This document shows, piece by piece, positions 1 to 9,068 of a stretch of 64,000 nt of DNA. The notes under the pieces are model-generated. The model made no database searches. It was not told the origin of the DNA and saw only the letters and a program-made list of their open reading frames with translations. Positions within the stretch are counted from its first letter, which is position 1, and every line of letters starts with the position of its first letter. The translations under genes were made by a program, and so were the position numbers. Source of the DNA: CAYTID01 sp964437735 (GTDB lineage: Bacteria > Bacteroidota > Ignavibacteria > UBA10030 > BY39); the NCBI GenBank assembly GCA_964437735.1, contig CAYTID010000003.1, forward strand, positions 5,179 to 69,178, in the 5' to 3' direction.

Positions 1-1
1 A

Positions 2-1411
2 AATATCCAACTAGATGTATTGTCTCGAAAATCATTTTTGATATTTGCCATTACTACACTTGTTGGTTCAATTTCTCTATTATGGTTCACCAATGAATAT
101 ATTCTTGGATTAGTATTTATTTCATTTTTCATCTTTCTAATCAGCTTTTGCTTAAAAATTAGGATCATTATTTTATTATTACTAATTCCATTCGCACATG
201 CCGGGCTGGGTTTAGATAAACTGGGTGGATTCGGAATTTTTGATATATTTTCTATATTGTTTACCCTGTTTTTTTTATTTCGACTTACTCTCGTGGATTT
301 TTTCAATCTTAAAAAACAAACTGTACTAAAATATTCCGTTGTGATGGCAATTGCTTTCCTACCGAGTTTGTTAAATTCCTTTTTTTTCTTTAGTAGTTTA
401 AAAACTTTTGTTCATTTGACCATAAGCATAACTATGGCTTATGCTTTGTATTATTATTTAACTGATGACACTGACGACAAATTTATCTTGTTGCTCTTAA
501 AAGTTTTTGCAGTAGAGGCAGTGTTAGTAAGTATTGTCGGAATATATCAGGCATCTGCCTCAAACACAATTACAGGTTTCTTATACGGTAGGACCTATTT
601 TACCTTCTTCGGAGAAGTAAATTACTATGCCGGATACTTGTTGGTAAGTTTACCCATTATTGTAAGATTAATCATTACAGAAAAATCAATATTGACAAAG
701 GTTCTCCTTTTCTTTGGGAGCATAATTGTAACATTTGCAATCATATCGACGGTATCAAGGTCAGCTATCTTCAGCTTAATTATTATAGCGCTATTATTTT
801 TTCTATATATTTTATTCCGTAGGGGTCAGCGTAAATTCATAGCTGCCATTGCGATCTCAATGTTTTTAATGATATCTGGTATAATATTTACTACGGATAT
901 TGGAAATAAATTAATAGATTTCTTTACGCTCACAAGACGGATGGAAACAATAATCCAGGGCCGCGATGCCTCGGTTAGCCAACGACAAACAATTTTGGAA
1001 ATTGGAATGAGAATGATCGAAGCCCATCCCGTCGTCGGTGTCGGTTTTGGCACATTTGAAGAGAATTTCGATAACTATAAGCATGCTGAGCTTTCTACAG
1101 GGTATGCAAGGTCGGCCCACAACACTCCACTAAAAATATTTGCTGAAACAGGGATAATAGGGCTTATAGCCTCTTTAATTTTCATCATTTCACTTTTGTA
1201 CAATCTTGTGCAACCATTAACATCAATACACGATCGCCACCGAGAAGTTGTAATGCTTTCACTTCTCGTATCTATAATATCTTTTCTAATTATGAGCTTG
1301 ACACTTGACCAGCTTTTTGAACCTCATTTTTGGATACTAAGTGGAATCGCTTTAGCTTATATAAAAGTAATTAAAGATAATCCATTACTAATAAATAAAA
1401 AGATTGAGTGA
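2..1411 (+). CDS. O-antigen ligase / polymerase family membrane protein (5' end open at window edge)
   Basis: The product is a polytopic inner-membrane protein of about 465 residues with roughly ten or more hydrophobic segments. A periplasmic-loop region near residues 330-390 carries HPVVGVGFG and then SAHNTPLKIFAETG, the pattern typical of the Wzy_C/WaaL O-antigen ligase superfamily, whose loop histidine acts in glycan transfer from undecaprenyl-diphosphate. A TTG at base 20 could start it, but the frame stays open to base 2, so the true start may lie outside the window. It is followed 3 bp later by a glycosyltransferase and heads a surface-polysaccharide cluster. Sequence alone cannot separate ligase from chain polymerase. 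Confidence 0.75.
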   Translation, partial: NIQLDVLSRKSFLIFAITTLVGSISLLWFTNEYILGLVFISFFIFLISFCLKIRIIILLLLIPFAHAGLGLDKLGGFGIFDIFSILFTLFFLFRLTLVDFFNLKKQTVLKYSVVMAIAFLPSLLNSFFFFSSLKTFVHLTISITMAYALYYYLTDDTDDKFILLLLKVFAVEAVLVSIVGIYQASASNTITGFLYGRTYFTFFGEVNYYAGYLLVSLPIIVRLIITEKSILTKVLLFFGSIIVTFAIISTVSRSAIFSLIIIALLFFLYILFRRGQRKFIAAIAISMFLMISGIIFTTDIGNKLIDFFTLTRRMETIIQGRDASVSQRQTILEIGMRMIEAHPVVGVGFGTFEENFDNYKHAELSTGYARSAHNTPLKIFAETGIIGLIASLIFIISLLYNLVQPLTSIHDRHREVVMLSLLVSIISFLIMSLTLDQLFEPHFWILSGIALAYIKVIKDNPLLINKKIE

Positions 1412-1414
1412 CAA

Positions 1415-2203
1415 ATGTTAGACCTTTCGATAATCATAATATCCTGGAAAATGAAAGACATGCTTAAGAAGCTACTCTTATCGATCGAACAATATACAAC
1501 AGATATCATATATGAAATAATCGTTATTGATAATAATTCACAAGATGGAACTTCTGAAATGATAAAGGGAGAGTTTTCAAAAGTACATCTTATCACAAAT
1601 ACCAGCAACCTTGGTGTTGCCCGAGCAAGAAATCAAGGCTTAAAAATCGCGTCAGGTAGATACTTATTGATACTCGATGCCGATATGGTTTTGAAAGAAA
1701 ATTCCTTTATGCACTTAATGAGATTTATGGATCAAAAACAAGATGCCGGACTTACTGGTTGTAAATTGGTCTTCCCCGACAATACTATTCAACCGAGCAG
1801 CAGAAGATTTCCAACACTATTAGCTTTTTTATTTCGTCGACTCGAATTTATTCCGTGGATTCGAAATAGTCGAACACTCCGTTGGCATGAGATGGCTGAC
1901 TGGGATCGATCAGATATAAGATCAATAGATTATGTCATCGGTGCATGTCAGATGATCCGCCGCGAAGCATTTCAGGATGTTGGCTTTCTCGACGAGAATA
2001 TTTTCTACGGTCCCGAAGATATCGACTTTTGCTCGCGTATGCATAAGCAAGGCTGGAAAATCTATTACTATCCTTTCACAAGTATAGTACATTATGAACA
2101 GCGTGTAACTAAGAAGAAATTATTCTCTAAACTGACGTGGCTCCATTTCAGAGGAATTGTGTATTTATTCATTAAGCATCGTGGTAAATTTTCTAATAAT
2201 TAA
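1415..2203 (+). CDS. Family 2 glycosyltransferase
   Basis: This 262-residue GT-A fold glycosyltransferase resembles rhamnosyltransferase-type GT2 enzymes. The nucleotide-binding start IIIISWK is followed by VIDNNSQDGT, the metal-binding DAD at residues 88-90 and the acceptor-side ED at 201-202 (GPEDIDFCSR). It has no clear membrane segment, so it probably works on the cytoplasmic face of the inner membrane, adding a sugar to a lipid-linked glycan. It begins 3 bp after the ligase gene and is followed after 4 bp by a flippase, so all three look co-transcribed. Sugar specificity cannot be read from the sequence. Confidence 0.85.
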   Translation: MLDLSIIIISWKMKDMLKKLLLSIEQYTTDIIYEIIVIDNNSQDGTSEMIKGEFSKVHLITNTSNLGVARARNQGLKIASGRYLLILDADMVLKENSFMHLMRFMDQKQDAGLTGCKLVFPDNTIQPSSRRFPTLLAFLFRRLEFIPWIRNSRTLRWHEMADWDRSDIRSIDYVIGACQMIRREAFQDVGFLDENIFYGPEDIDFCSRMHKQGWKIYYYPFTSIVHYEQRVTKKKLFSKLTWLHFRGIVYLFIKHRGKFSNN

Positions 2204-2207
2204 AAAG

Positions 2208-3638
2208 ATGAGTATAGCTAACCGGATTCGATATAATTCTTTCTTTTCTCTCTCATCTTCTGTAATACGTCTGCTTACGAGTTTCATTTTTTTTATTGGA
2301 ATAGCACGTTTTTATGGAGTAGAAGTTTTTGGTAGCTTCACAGCCGCTCATACATTAACACTTATGTTTTTATACCTCGCCGATTTTGGGTTAGATATTT
2401 TACTGACAATCGAAGTCGCGAGGTCAAAAGAAAATGCTTCAAAGATTTTAGAAAAGTATTTCCCAATTAAATTAATATTATCTGTAGCTGCTCTTGCCGG
2501 CGCTTGGCTGCTTCCCCTGTTCGAGGATTTGAGCAACCTTACTCGAATATTGATATTTATACTCAGCTTTAATATTATATTTACATCTCTGACAACTTAT
2601 TTTTTTGCGCTTTTTAAAGGCATCGAACAATTCCAACACGAAACAAAAATATCTTTTATAATAAATCTCTCCCTTATTGCCTTACTAATTCTATGTGGTT
2701 TTTTACAAGTTGAGATTCAATATCTAGCTTTAGCTTTTATCTTGTCAAGAGCAGTCGGACTTGCTTTAGCATTTTACAAATTAAATAAAACTCTGCATTT
2801 CAATCACTTCCGGTTATCTTTTAAGGGTTTGAGCAGTCAATGGAAAATAATCACAGTATTCGGCCTGCACTTGATTTTGGGAAATCTTTATTTCCAATTA
2901 GACACTATACTTCTATCTATCTGGAAAGGAGATTTAGAAGTGGGCATTTATCAGGCGGCTTTTAAGCTTATTATGTTTACACTCATAATCCCGGATGTTA
3001 TGATAAATGCAATGTTGCCCGTCTTATCGAATTACTACTCAGAAAACAGAGAAAAGTGGTTAATGTTAGCAAAGCTTTTAAACAAAACTCTATTCATGAT
3101 AAGCATCCCGATTGCACTGATTCTTTTCTCATATGCCGAACAAATAATTTCATTATTGTATGGTAAAGGGAGATTCATCGAGGCAGCAACTGTTTTAAGA
3201 ATCTTCGCAGTGACGATTGTTATTCGATACTCTGCCGAGGCTTTCGCATTAATGTTGACGACTTCTCACCGGCAATTTTCAAGAGTCGTGATAGTAGCTG
3301 TCGCAGTGACGATGAACTTTTCTCTAAATTCTTATGCGATCCCAAAATACGGAATGGTCGGAGCCGCAGTCGTTTCTCTGATAACCAACCTAATAGTCGG
3401 CATAAGTTACTTTTTTACGAATCATTTCAGAGATGTGGTAAAGTTTTTTAACATAAAATTTATTGTCTTCTTTGGTGGCACTATTGCTTTCGGCTTCATA
3501 TTAAACAATGTTCTTGCTTTGAATTGGATAATCGCACTTGGATTAATAACAATCTTTTCATGTTTCTTTATTTATTTTATAGGTTATAATTCTAAAGAAA
3601 GAAATTTAATTTTTACATGGCAAAAAGAAATTATCTAA
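2208..3638 (+). CDS. Wzx-type oligosaccharide flippase
   Basis: A 476-residue membrane protein of the polysaccharide biosynthesis (MOP/MATE-like) superfamily, with about 12 to 14 hydrophobic segments. It opens with the amphipathic stretch IANRIRYNSFFSLSSSVIRLL typical of Wzx/RfbX. The family flips undecaprenyl-diphosphate-linked oligosaccharides across the inner membrane. The reading frame extends upstream to 2157, but that part overlaps the glycosyltransferase gene. The ATG at 2208, 4 bp after that gene's stop, gives the normal N-terminus and is preferred. A second flippase lies at 11509, so this strain has two candidates for export of this or another glycan. Confidence 0.8.
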   Translation: MSIANRIRYNSFFSLSSSVIRLLTSFIFFIGIARFYGVEVFGSFTAAHTLTLMFLYLADFGLDILLTIEVARSKENASKILEKYFPIKLILSVAALAGAWLLPLFEDLSNLTRILIFILSFNIIFTSLTTYFFALFKGIEQFQHETKISFIINLSLIALLILCGFLQVEIQYLALAFILSRAVGLALAFYKLNKTLHFNHFRLSFKGLSSQWKIITVFGLHLILGNLYFQLDTILLSIWKGDLEVGIYQAAFKLIMFTLIIPDVMINAMLPVLSNYYSENREKWLMLAKLLNKTLFMISIPIALILFSYAEQIISLLYGKGRFIEAATVLRIFAVTIVIRYSAEAFALMLTTSHRQFSRVVIVAVAVTMNFSLNSYAIPKYGMVGAAVVSLITNLIVGISYFFTNHFRDVVKFFNIKFIVFFGGTIAFGFILNNVLALNWIIALGLITIFSCFFIYFIGYNSKERNLIFTWQKEII

Positions 3639-3827
3639 TATAATGATTCGACAAAACGCTATCTCGAACACCCGATCCACCACTGGCATGATAGTTAATA
3701 TCAAACTGGCAATATCCACCTACTCTGAAGTCTAAATACTCAAAACAGTGCCTACAAAATTATATGAAATGAAAACTGTATTAGACATTTGTAAAGTAAA
3801 TGATAATCCTTTATCTTAATATAAATT

Positions 3828-5231
3828 ATGGCGATTAGATTATCAAAAGAACAACTACTTTTATTATTGATAGATGCTTTAACTATTAATTTTGCATGGT
3901 TTATCTATTATTTCTTCAGAATTAAAAGTGGCTGGATTTCTCATTCCCTAGATCCTGAGTTGTGGCTTCCTATGATAGCTATCTGGTTTTATTGGCTATT
4001 AATATTCTCGTTATTCGGATTGTATCGTCCATGGCATGCATACTCAAGGTTTGATGAATTTATATCTATATTTAAATCTACAATCGTCGGGACAATATTT
4101 ATATTCTTTATAGTATTTATCGATGATCAAGGAATTGAATCTCCCCTACATTCACGTTTTCTGATACTGATCTATTGGATATTAATATTTGGATTTGTGT
4201 CGGGCGGACGATTATTATACCATTCTTCTCAGAGAAGATTGCTACTTCGAGGCATCGGTTTACAGAATACAATCATTATAGGAATAAATAATAAAGGAAT
4301 TGAATTAGTAGAAAAAGTAAAGAAGTTTCCCGGCTTAGGTTACAAAATAATCGGCTTCGTCTCATCTGAGAACAATTATAATATATCCGATTTTGAAGAA
4401 ATCCCTGTGCTTGGAAATATTAAGGATCTAAGTGAAATCAATAAAAAATATAAAATTAAAAATATCCTGATAGCTCTGGATTCTACTGAACACGAAAAAT
4501 TATTAAATATTATTGCTGCATGTACTGATAGCGATGTCAGCATAAAAATTATACCTGATTTATATGATATTATCAGCGGAAACGCACGAACTAATCAAAT
4601 TTATGGTTTTCCGCTTATCGAAATTACGCCAGTATTGATGCAACCGTGGGAACTCGCGATAAAAAGAACTATTGATTTTCTAGTATCAACAGTTATTTTA
4701 GTTTTTGGAATTCCTATTTGGTTAATTATCGCAATCGTGATAAAACTAGATTCCAAAGGCCCGATTTTCTATACTCAGGAAAGAGTTGGAAAAGATGAAA
4801 AACTATTCAAGGTGATAAAATTCAGATCAATGGTAAGCGATGCTGAAAGTAAATCGGGTCCTATTTGGGCGAATAAAGAAGATCCGAGGATCACTCGTGT
4901 TGGAAAAATATTGCGAAAATTGAGACTGGACGAAATTCCACAATTTATTAATGTTCTTGACGGTGATATGAGTTTAGTCGGACCACGTCCAGAACGACCA
5001 TACTTTGTTGAACTTTTATCAAAAGAAATTCCCCTTTACAAAAGAAGATTAAAAGTACGCCCGGGAATTACTGGATGGGCTCAAGTAAAACATAAATATG
5101 ATGAAAATATTGAAGATGTGAAGAAAAAAATTCAATACGACCTATATTATATTGAAAATATTTCTTTACGTTTAGATTTAAAAATTTTATTTCATACTAT
5201 TACAGTAGTATTATTAGGAAAAGGTCATTGA
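3828..5231 (+). CDS. Undecaprenyl-phosphate sugar phosphotransferase (WbaP/WcaJ-like)
   Basis: A 467-residue polyisoprenyl-phosphate hexose-1-phosphate transferase, which starts glycan synthesis by loading a sugar phosphate onto undecaprenyl phosphate. About four membrane segments fill residues 8-130, a Rossmann-like CoA-binding domain follows at about 147-250, and the C-terminal bacterial sugar transferase domain runs from about 280. That domain is intact: KFRSM at 331-335, the catalytic DE pair at 368-369 (LRLDEIPQ) and VGPRPER at 384-390. A 189-bp gap separates it from the flippase, so it may have its own promoter. Its paralogue fused to a GT2 at 7108 lacks the catalytic part. Confidence 0.9.
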   Translation: MAIRLSKEQLLLLLIDALTINFAWFIYYFFRIKSGWISHSLDPELWLPMIAIWFYWLLIFSLFGLYRPWHAYSRFDEFISIFKSTIVGTIFIFFIVFIDDQGIESPLHSRFLILIYWILIFGFVSGGRLLYHSSQRRLLLRGIGLQNTIIIGINNKGIELVEKVKKFPGLGYKIIGFVSSENNYNISDFEEIPVLGNIKDLSEINKKYKIKNILIALDSTEHEKLLNIIAACTDSDVSIKIIPDLYDIISGNARTNQIYGFPLIEITPVLMQPWELAIKRTIDFLVSTVILVFGIPIWLIIAIVIKLDSKGPIFYTQERVGKDEKLFKVIKFRSMVSDAESKSGPIWANKEDPRITRVGKILRKLRLDEIPQFINVLDGDMSLVGPRPERPYFVELLSKEIPLYKRRLKVRPGITGWAQVKHKYDENIEDVKKKIQYDLYYIENISLRLDLKILFHTITVVLLGKGH

Positions 5232-5261
5232 TTAAATTTTAACAAAATAGAAAAAGAAATT

Positions 5262-6368
5262 ATGAAACTTCAACTTGTCGACTTGGTTACCCAATACAAA
5301 TCAATTAAACCCGAAATAGATAAAGCAGTACTGGATGTTATTGAATCGGGGCAATTTATTCTTGGTCCGGCTGTAAAGGACTTCGAAACAAATGCAGCAA
5401 ATTACTTAGGCGTAAAACATGCCATTGGGTGTGCCTCGGGTACCGATGCTCTGCAGGTTGCCCTAATGGCTTATGACATCGGACCGGGAGATGAGGTTAT
5501 TACTACTTCATTCACATTTGTCGCAACTGTTGAAACAATTGCATTACTCGGAGCTAAACCTGTTTACGTCGACATCGATCCGGACACATTCAACATAAGT
5601 CCTGCAAAAATTGAAGCAGCTATCACAAAAAATACGAAAGCAATTATCCCTGTACATTTATATGGCCATCCTGCCGATATGGATCCTATTATGGAAATTT
5701 CAAATAAATATGGGATACCAGTAATCGAGGATACTGCGCAAGCAATGGGGGCTGAATACAAAGGTAAAAAGGTTGGAGCCATTGGAAATATCGGCAGTAT
5801 CAGTTTTTTCCCAAGTAAAAATTTAGGCGCATTTGGAGATGCTGGTTTAATAACTACCAACGACGATAATTTAGCCGATAAAATCCGAATGATTATTGTC
5901 CACGGTTCAAAAATCAGATACTACCATGAAATACTCGGCGTTAATAGCCGCCTCGATTCCATTCAGGCAGCAATATTAAATGTAAAAATAAAATATCTAG
6001 ACAAATGGAATGAAAACAGACGTCGTGCCGCTACAACGTACAATAATTTTTTTGTTAATAGTGAAGTTATAACGCCGGTTGAAAAAGAATATGCTAAACA
6101 TATTTTTCATCAGTATACTGTAAGAGTACCGAAGAGAGATGAGTTAGCCGAATATTTGAAATCAAAAAATATTCCTCATGCTATCTACTACCCTATTCCA
6201 TTACACAAGCAGCAAGCATATCTAAATTTAGTACCGAATGAATTAAAATTACCGGTTACTGAAAAACTTACGAATGAAGTAATTTCGCTTCCGATGCACA
6301 GTGAATTAACAAATGAAATGCTGGAATATATTTCCGGTGAAATTTTGAATTTCTATAAAAATAAATAA
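5262..6368 (+). CDS. DegT/DnrJ/EryC1 family PLP-dependent sugar aminotransferase
   Basis: A 368-residue fold-type I aminotransferase that uses PLP to aminate a nucleotide-linked keto-sugar. Visible features are the phosphate-binding ASGTDAL at 58-64, the cofactor-ring aspartate in EDTAQ (D157), and the Schiff-base lysine K186 in SFFPSKNLGAFGDAG. Length and motifs match the WbpE/WlbC/DesV group. Its place after the initiating transferase suggests the glycan contains an amino sugar. The partner dehydrogenase and acetyltransferase expected for a WbpE-type pathway are not in the window, so the exact substrate is open. Confidence 0.88.
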   Translation: MKLQLVDLVTQYKSIKPEIDKAVLDVIESGQFILGPAVKDFETNAANYLGVKHAIGCASGTDALQVALMAYDIGPGDEVITTSFTFVATVETIALLGAKPVYVDIDPDTFNISPAKIEAAITKNTKAIIPVHLYGHPADMDPIMEISNKYGIPVIEDTAQAMGAEYKGKKVGAIGNIGSISFFPSKNLGAFGDAGLITTNDDNLADKIRMIIVHGSKIRYYHEILGVNSRLDSIQAAILNVKIKYLDKWNENRRRAATTYNNFFVNSEVITPVEKEYAKHIFHQYTVRVPKRDELAEYLKSKNIPHAIYYPIPLHKQQAYLNLVPNELKLPVTEKLTNEVISLPMHSELTNEMLEYISGEILNFYKNK

Positions 6369-6378
6369 ACGGACTGAT

Positions 6379-7095
6379 ATGGCAAAAACACTCGTTGTCA
6401 CACCGACATATAACGAAGCAGAAAACATCGAACGGCTTATAGATTCAGTACTTTCTCAAAATTCTAATATCGAGATTCTTGTCGTTGATGATAACTCACC
6501 TGACGGAACTGCATCATTAGTTACAAAAAAACAGACTGTTGATGCCCGAGTTCATCTTATTCAACGCCCAAAAAAAATGGGACTGGGTACTGCTTACGTA
6601 ACAGGATTTAAATATGCCATCGATAAATCATTCGATTTTGTTGTCGAAATGGATGCCGATTTTTCACATGATCCGTCTGAAATTCCAAATTTTTTAGAAT
6701 TAATCAAGGAAAATGACCTTGTGCTGGGTTCTCGATATATAGACGGTGTCAGAATTCTTAATTGGCCCATCAGAAGATTAATATTATCCTATGGTGCAAG
6801 TGTATACACACGACTTGTAACCGGCATGCATATAAAGGATACTACCGGGGGTTTTAAATGTTTCAGAAGAAAAGTTCTTGAATCGATAGATTTGGATAAA
6901 ATACATTCCAACGGATACGCTTTTCAGATCGAAATGAATTATAAAGCCTGGGAAAAAGGATTTAAAATTGTAGAACACCCCATAATATTTGCAGACCGGC
7001 GACATGGAACATCAAAAATGTCAAAAAAAATAATTTACGAAGCAGTCTTCCTGGTCTGGAAATTAAAATTTCAAAGTATTTTCAGCAAAATTTAA
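6379..7095 (+). CDS. Polyprenol-phosphate mannose synthase-like glycosyltransferase (DPM1 type)
   Basis: A 238-residue GT2 enzyme of the dolichol/polyprenol-phosphate mannosyltransferase subfamily. Characteristic motifs are TPTYNEAENIE at 8-18, VDDNSPDGTA at 36-45 and the metal-binding MDADFSHDP at 91-99. It has no C-terminal membrane helices, so it is the soluble, peripheral form. Such enzymes move a hexose from a nucleotide sugar to a polyprenyl phosphate, giving a donor for reactions on the outer face of the membrane. It starts 10 bp after the aminotransferase and shares its operon. Mannose is the family default, but glucose or another hexose is possible. Confidence 0.85.
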   Translation: MAKTLVVTPTYNEAENIERLIDSVLSQNSNIEILVVDDNSPDGTASLVTKKQTVDARVHLIQRPKKMGLGTAYVTGFKYAIDKSFDFVVEMDADFSHDPSEIPNFLELIKENDLVLGSRYIDGVRILNWPIRRLILSYGASVYTRLVTGMHIKDTTGGFKCFRRKVLESIDLDKIHSNGYAFQIEMNYKAWEKGFKIVEHPIIFADRRHGTSKMSKKIIYEAVFLVWKLKFQSIFSKI

Positions 7096-7107
7096 GTATA
7101 ATCTTCT

Positions 7108-9066
7108 ATGCAATTATCAGTTATAATCGTCAGTTATAACGTCAGGACATTTTTGGAAAATGCTCTCAATTCTATTCAGAAAGCGATGCAAAATATTACG
7201 GGGGAGGTTTTTGTAGTTGATAATGCGTCGGACGATGGAAGTGTTGAAATGGTTCAGAAAATATTTCCGTTTGTAAATATTATTGCAAACAAAAGTAATA
7301 TTGGGTTCGCAGCAGCAAACAATATCGCTTTAAAAAAAGCTTCCGGTAATTATATCGCCATAATTAATCCTGATACAGTCGTGCAAGAGGATACATTCAC
7401 ATCTCTGATCGGTTTTTTAGACGGGAATCCGACTATCGGTTTGGCGGGCTGTAAAATATTGAACTCAGACGGAAGCTTGCAGCTTGCCTGTCGACGGAGT
7501 ATACCAACCCCCTGGTCGGCATTCACGAAAACTATCGGACTAAGTCATATTTTTCCAAAAACAAAACTTTTCGGAAAATATAATCTGACTTATCTTGATC
7601 CGGATAAAACCTATGAAGTTGAAGCAGTTAGCGGTTCCTTTATGTTTTTACGAAAAACTGTTTACGATCAAGTTGGCGGGCTTGATGAAACATTTTTCAT
7701 GTATGGAGAGGACCTTGATTGGTGTTACAGAATTCTGAGATCAGGATGGAAAATATTTTATTTCAGTAAAACTCAGATTATACATTACAAAGGGGAAAGT
7801 ACCAAACAAAGCAATATTGACGACATCAAAACATTTTACGATGCTATGCATATATTTGTAAAAAAGCATCTGAACCATTCGCTTCTCATTTTATTTTTCT
7901 TACGACTTGGAATTTTTTTCCGCTCGATGCTTGCCTGGGCTTTTAAATTAACTAAAAATTCTATACTCCCGATTTCCGATTGGTTAATCATAATCATTTC
8001 TTTGGGAATTGGTTTTTACTTAAGAACAAATGTATTTTTCTTTTTCCCTGACTATGCTCTTTTGCCTATATTCATAATACCTGGAGGGGTAATCACTGTA
8101 ATAATTCATATCCTTGGCGGTTATTCCAAATATAAATATTCAATTTCCAGCACAGTCGTGGCTGTGATTGCAGGATATACAATAATTACGTCTCTAACTT
8201 TTTTCTTTAAAGAATTTGCCTTCAGCAGAATCGCTATTATTTATTCGGCAGTAATTTCTTTGATTATTCTATCTGTTTTCAGAATATTTATAAAATATAT
8301 GTTGCGCTATGGTATTTTCCGCAGCAACAGCATATTAGGCAAAAATACTTTCATTGTCGGTATAACGGATACTAGCCCACAACTTTTACAAAAATTACGA
8401 ATCCGTGTTAATGATAGATATAATGTTGTAGGCTTCATCGATATCACACGAAAACGTATTGGTGATAAAATCTCAGGCATTGAAATTATTGGCAGTGTAA
8501 ATAATATCCGTAAACTAATAACCGAATATAATGTCAGTGAAGTGATTTTTTCGACTGATTCCCTTTCGTTTAAAGAAATTCTCTCGATCATCGGGCGATC
8601 GCAAACAAGAGATGTAAATTTCAGAATGGTACCTAATAGTCTTGAAGTAATTATCGGCAAAACCCACATCGATCACCTCAACGATCTGCCCTTAATAGAT
8701 ATTGAATATAAATTGAATTTAAAATTTAATCAATTTATTAAACGTATTTTTGACCAAATAACGGCTTTTATACTAATAATCATTTTTTTCCCGACAACAA
8801 GAGCATTTAAGAAAAAATTTCATTATAATTTATTGAAAAATGTCCTGACGGGTAAATACAGTTTAGTCGGATCACCTATCGGAACAATGTATGAAAATAA
8901 TATATTAAAACCCGGCTTGATGGGTTTGGCACAGCTAAACAATTCGGATAATTTAAATCGGGAAGAAATAGAAAAATATGATTTATTTTATGCAAAAAAT
9001 TATTCTCCGATTTTGGATGCCGAAATAGTAATCAAGTCGATAATTCTTTCAATTAAAAAGAGATAA
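7108..9066 (+). CDS. GT2 glycosyltransferase fused to membrane/Rossmann region and a degenerate sugar-phosphotransferase domain
   Basis: A 652-residue fusion. Residues 1-245 are a complete GT2 domain (VVDNASDDGS at 37-46, NPDT at 88-91, ED at 201-202). About five hydrophobic segments follow between 256 and 392. A Rossmann-like domain at about 413-530 matches the middle of WbaP-type proteins. Residues 540-652 resemble the bacterial sugar-transferase domain, keeping SLVGSPIG and KPGLMGLAQL but lacking about 55 residues that would hold KFRSM and the catalytic Asp-Glu pair. The GT2 part is probably active. The C-terminal part is probably not a catalyst and may serve as a membrane anchor or partner-binding platform. 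It is co-directional with the gene before (12 bp) and accA after (2 bp). Confidence 0.8.
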   Translation: MQLSVIIVSYNVRTFLENALNSIQKAMQNITGEVFVVDNASDDGSVEMVQKIFPFVNIIANKSNIGFAAANNIALKKASGNYIAIINPDTVVQEDTFTSLIGFLDGNPTIGLAGCKILNSDGSLQLACRRSIPTPWSAFTKTIGLSHIFPKTKLFGKYNLTYLDPDKTYEVEAVSGSFMFLRKTVYDQVGGLDETFFMYGEDLDWCYRILRSGWKIFYFSKTQIIHYKGESTKQSNIDDIKTFYDAMHIFVKKHLNHSLLILFFLRLGIFFRSMLAWAFKLTKNSILPISDWLIIIISLGIGFYLRTNVFFFFPDYALLPIFIIPGGVITVIIHILGGYSKYKYSISSTVVAVIAGYTIITSLTFFFKEFAFSRIAIIYSAVISLIILSVFRIFIKYMLRYGIFRSNSILGKNTFIVGITDTSPQLLQKLRIRVNDRYNVVGFIDITRKRIGDKISGIEIIGSVNNIRKLITEYNVSEVIFSTDSLSFKEILSIIGRSQTRDVNFRMVPNSLEVIIGKTHIDHLNDLPLIDIEYKLNLKFNQFIKRIFDQITAFILIIIFFPTTRAFKKKFHYNLLKNVLTGKYSLVGSPIGTMYENNILKPGLMGLAQLNNSDNLNREEIEKYDLFYAKNYSPILDAEIVIKSIILSIKKR

Positions 9067-9068
9067 TT

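Noticed and set aside
3639..3827. Gene in the 189-bp gap before the sugar phosphotransferase
   Set aside because: All frames are interrupted and no motif is visible.
5564..5860. 98-codon antisense ORF inside the aminotransferase gene
   Set aside because: It mirrors the conserved PLP-enzyme coding region, which carries all the signal. Other antisense ORFs inside conserved genes were left out for the same reason.
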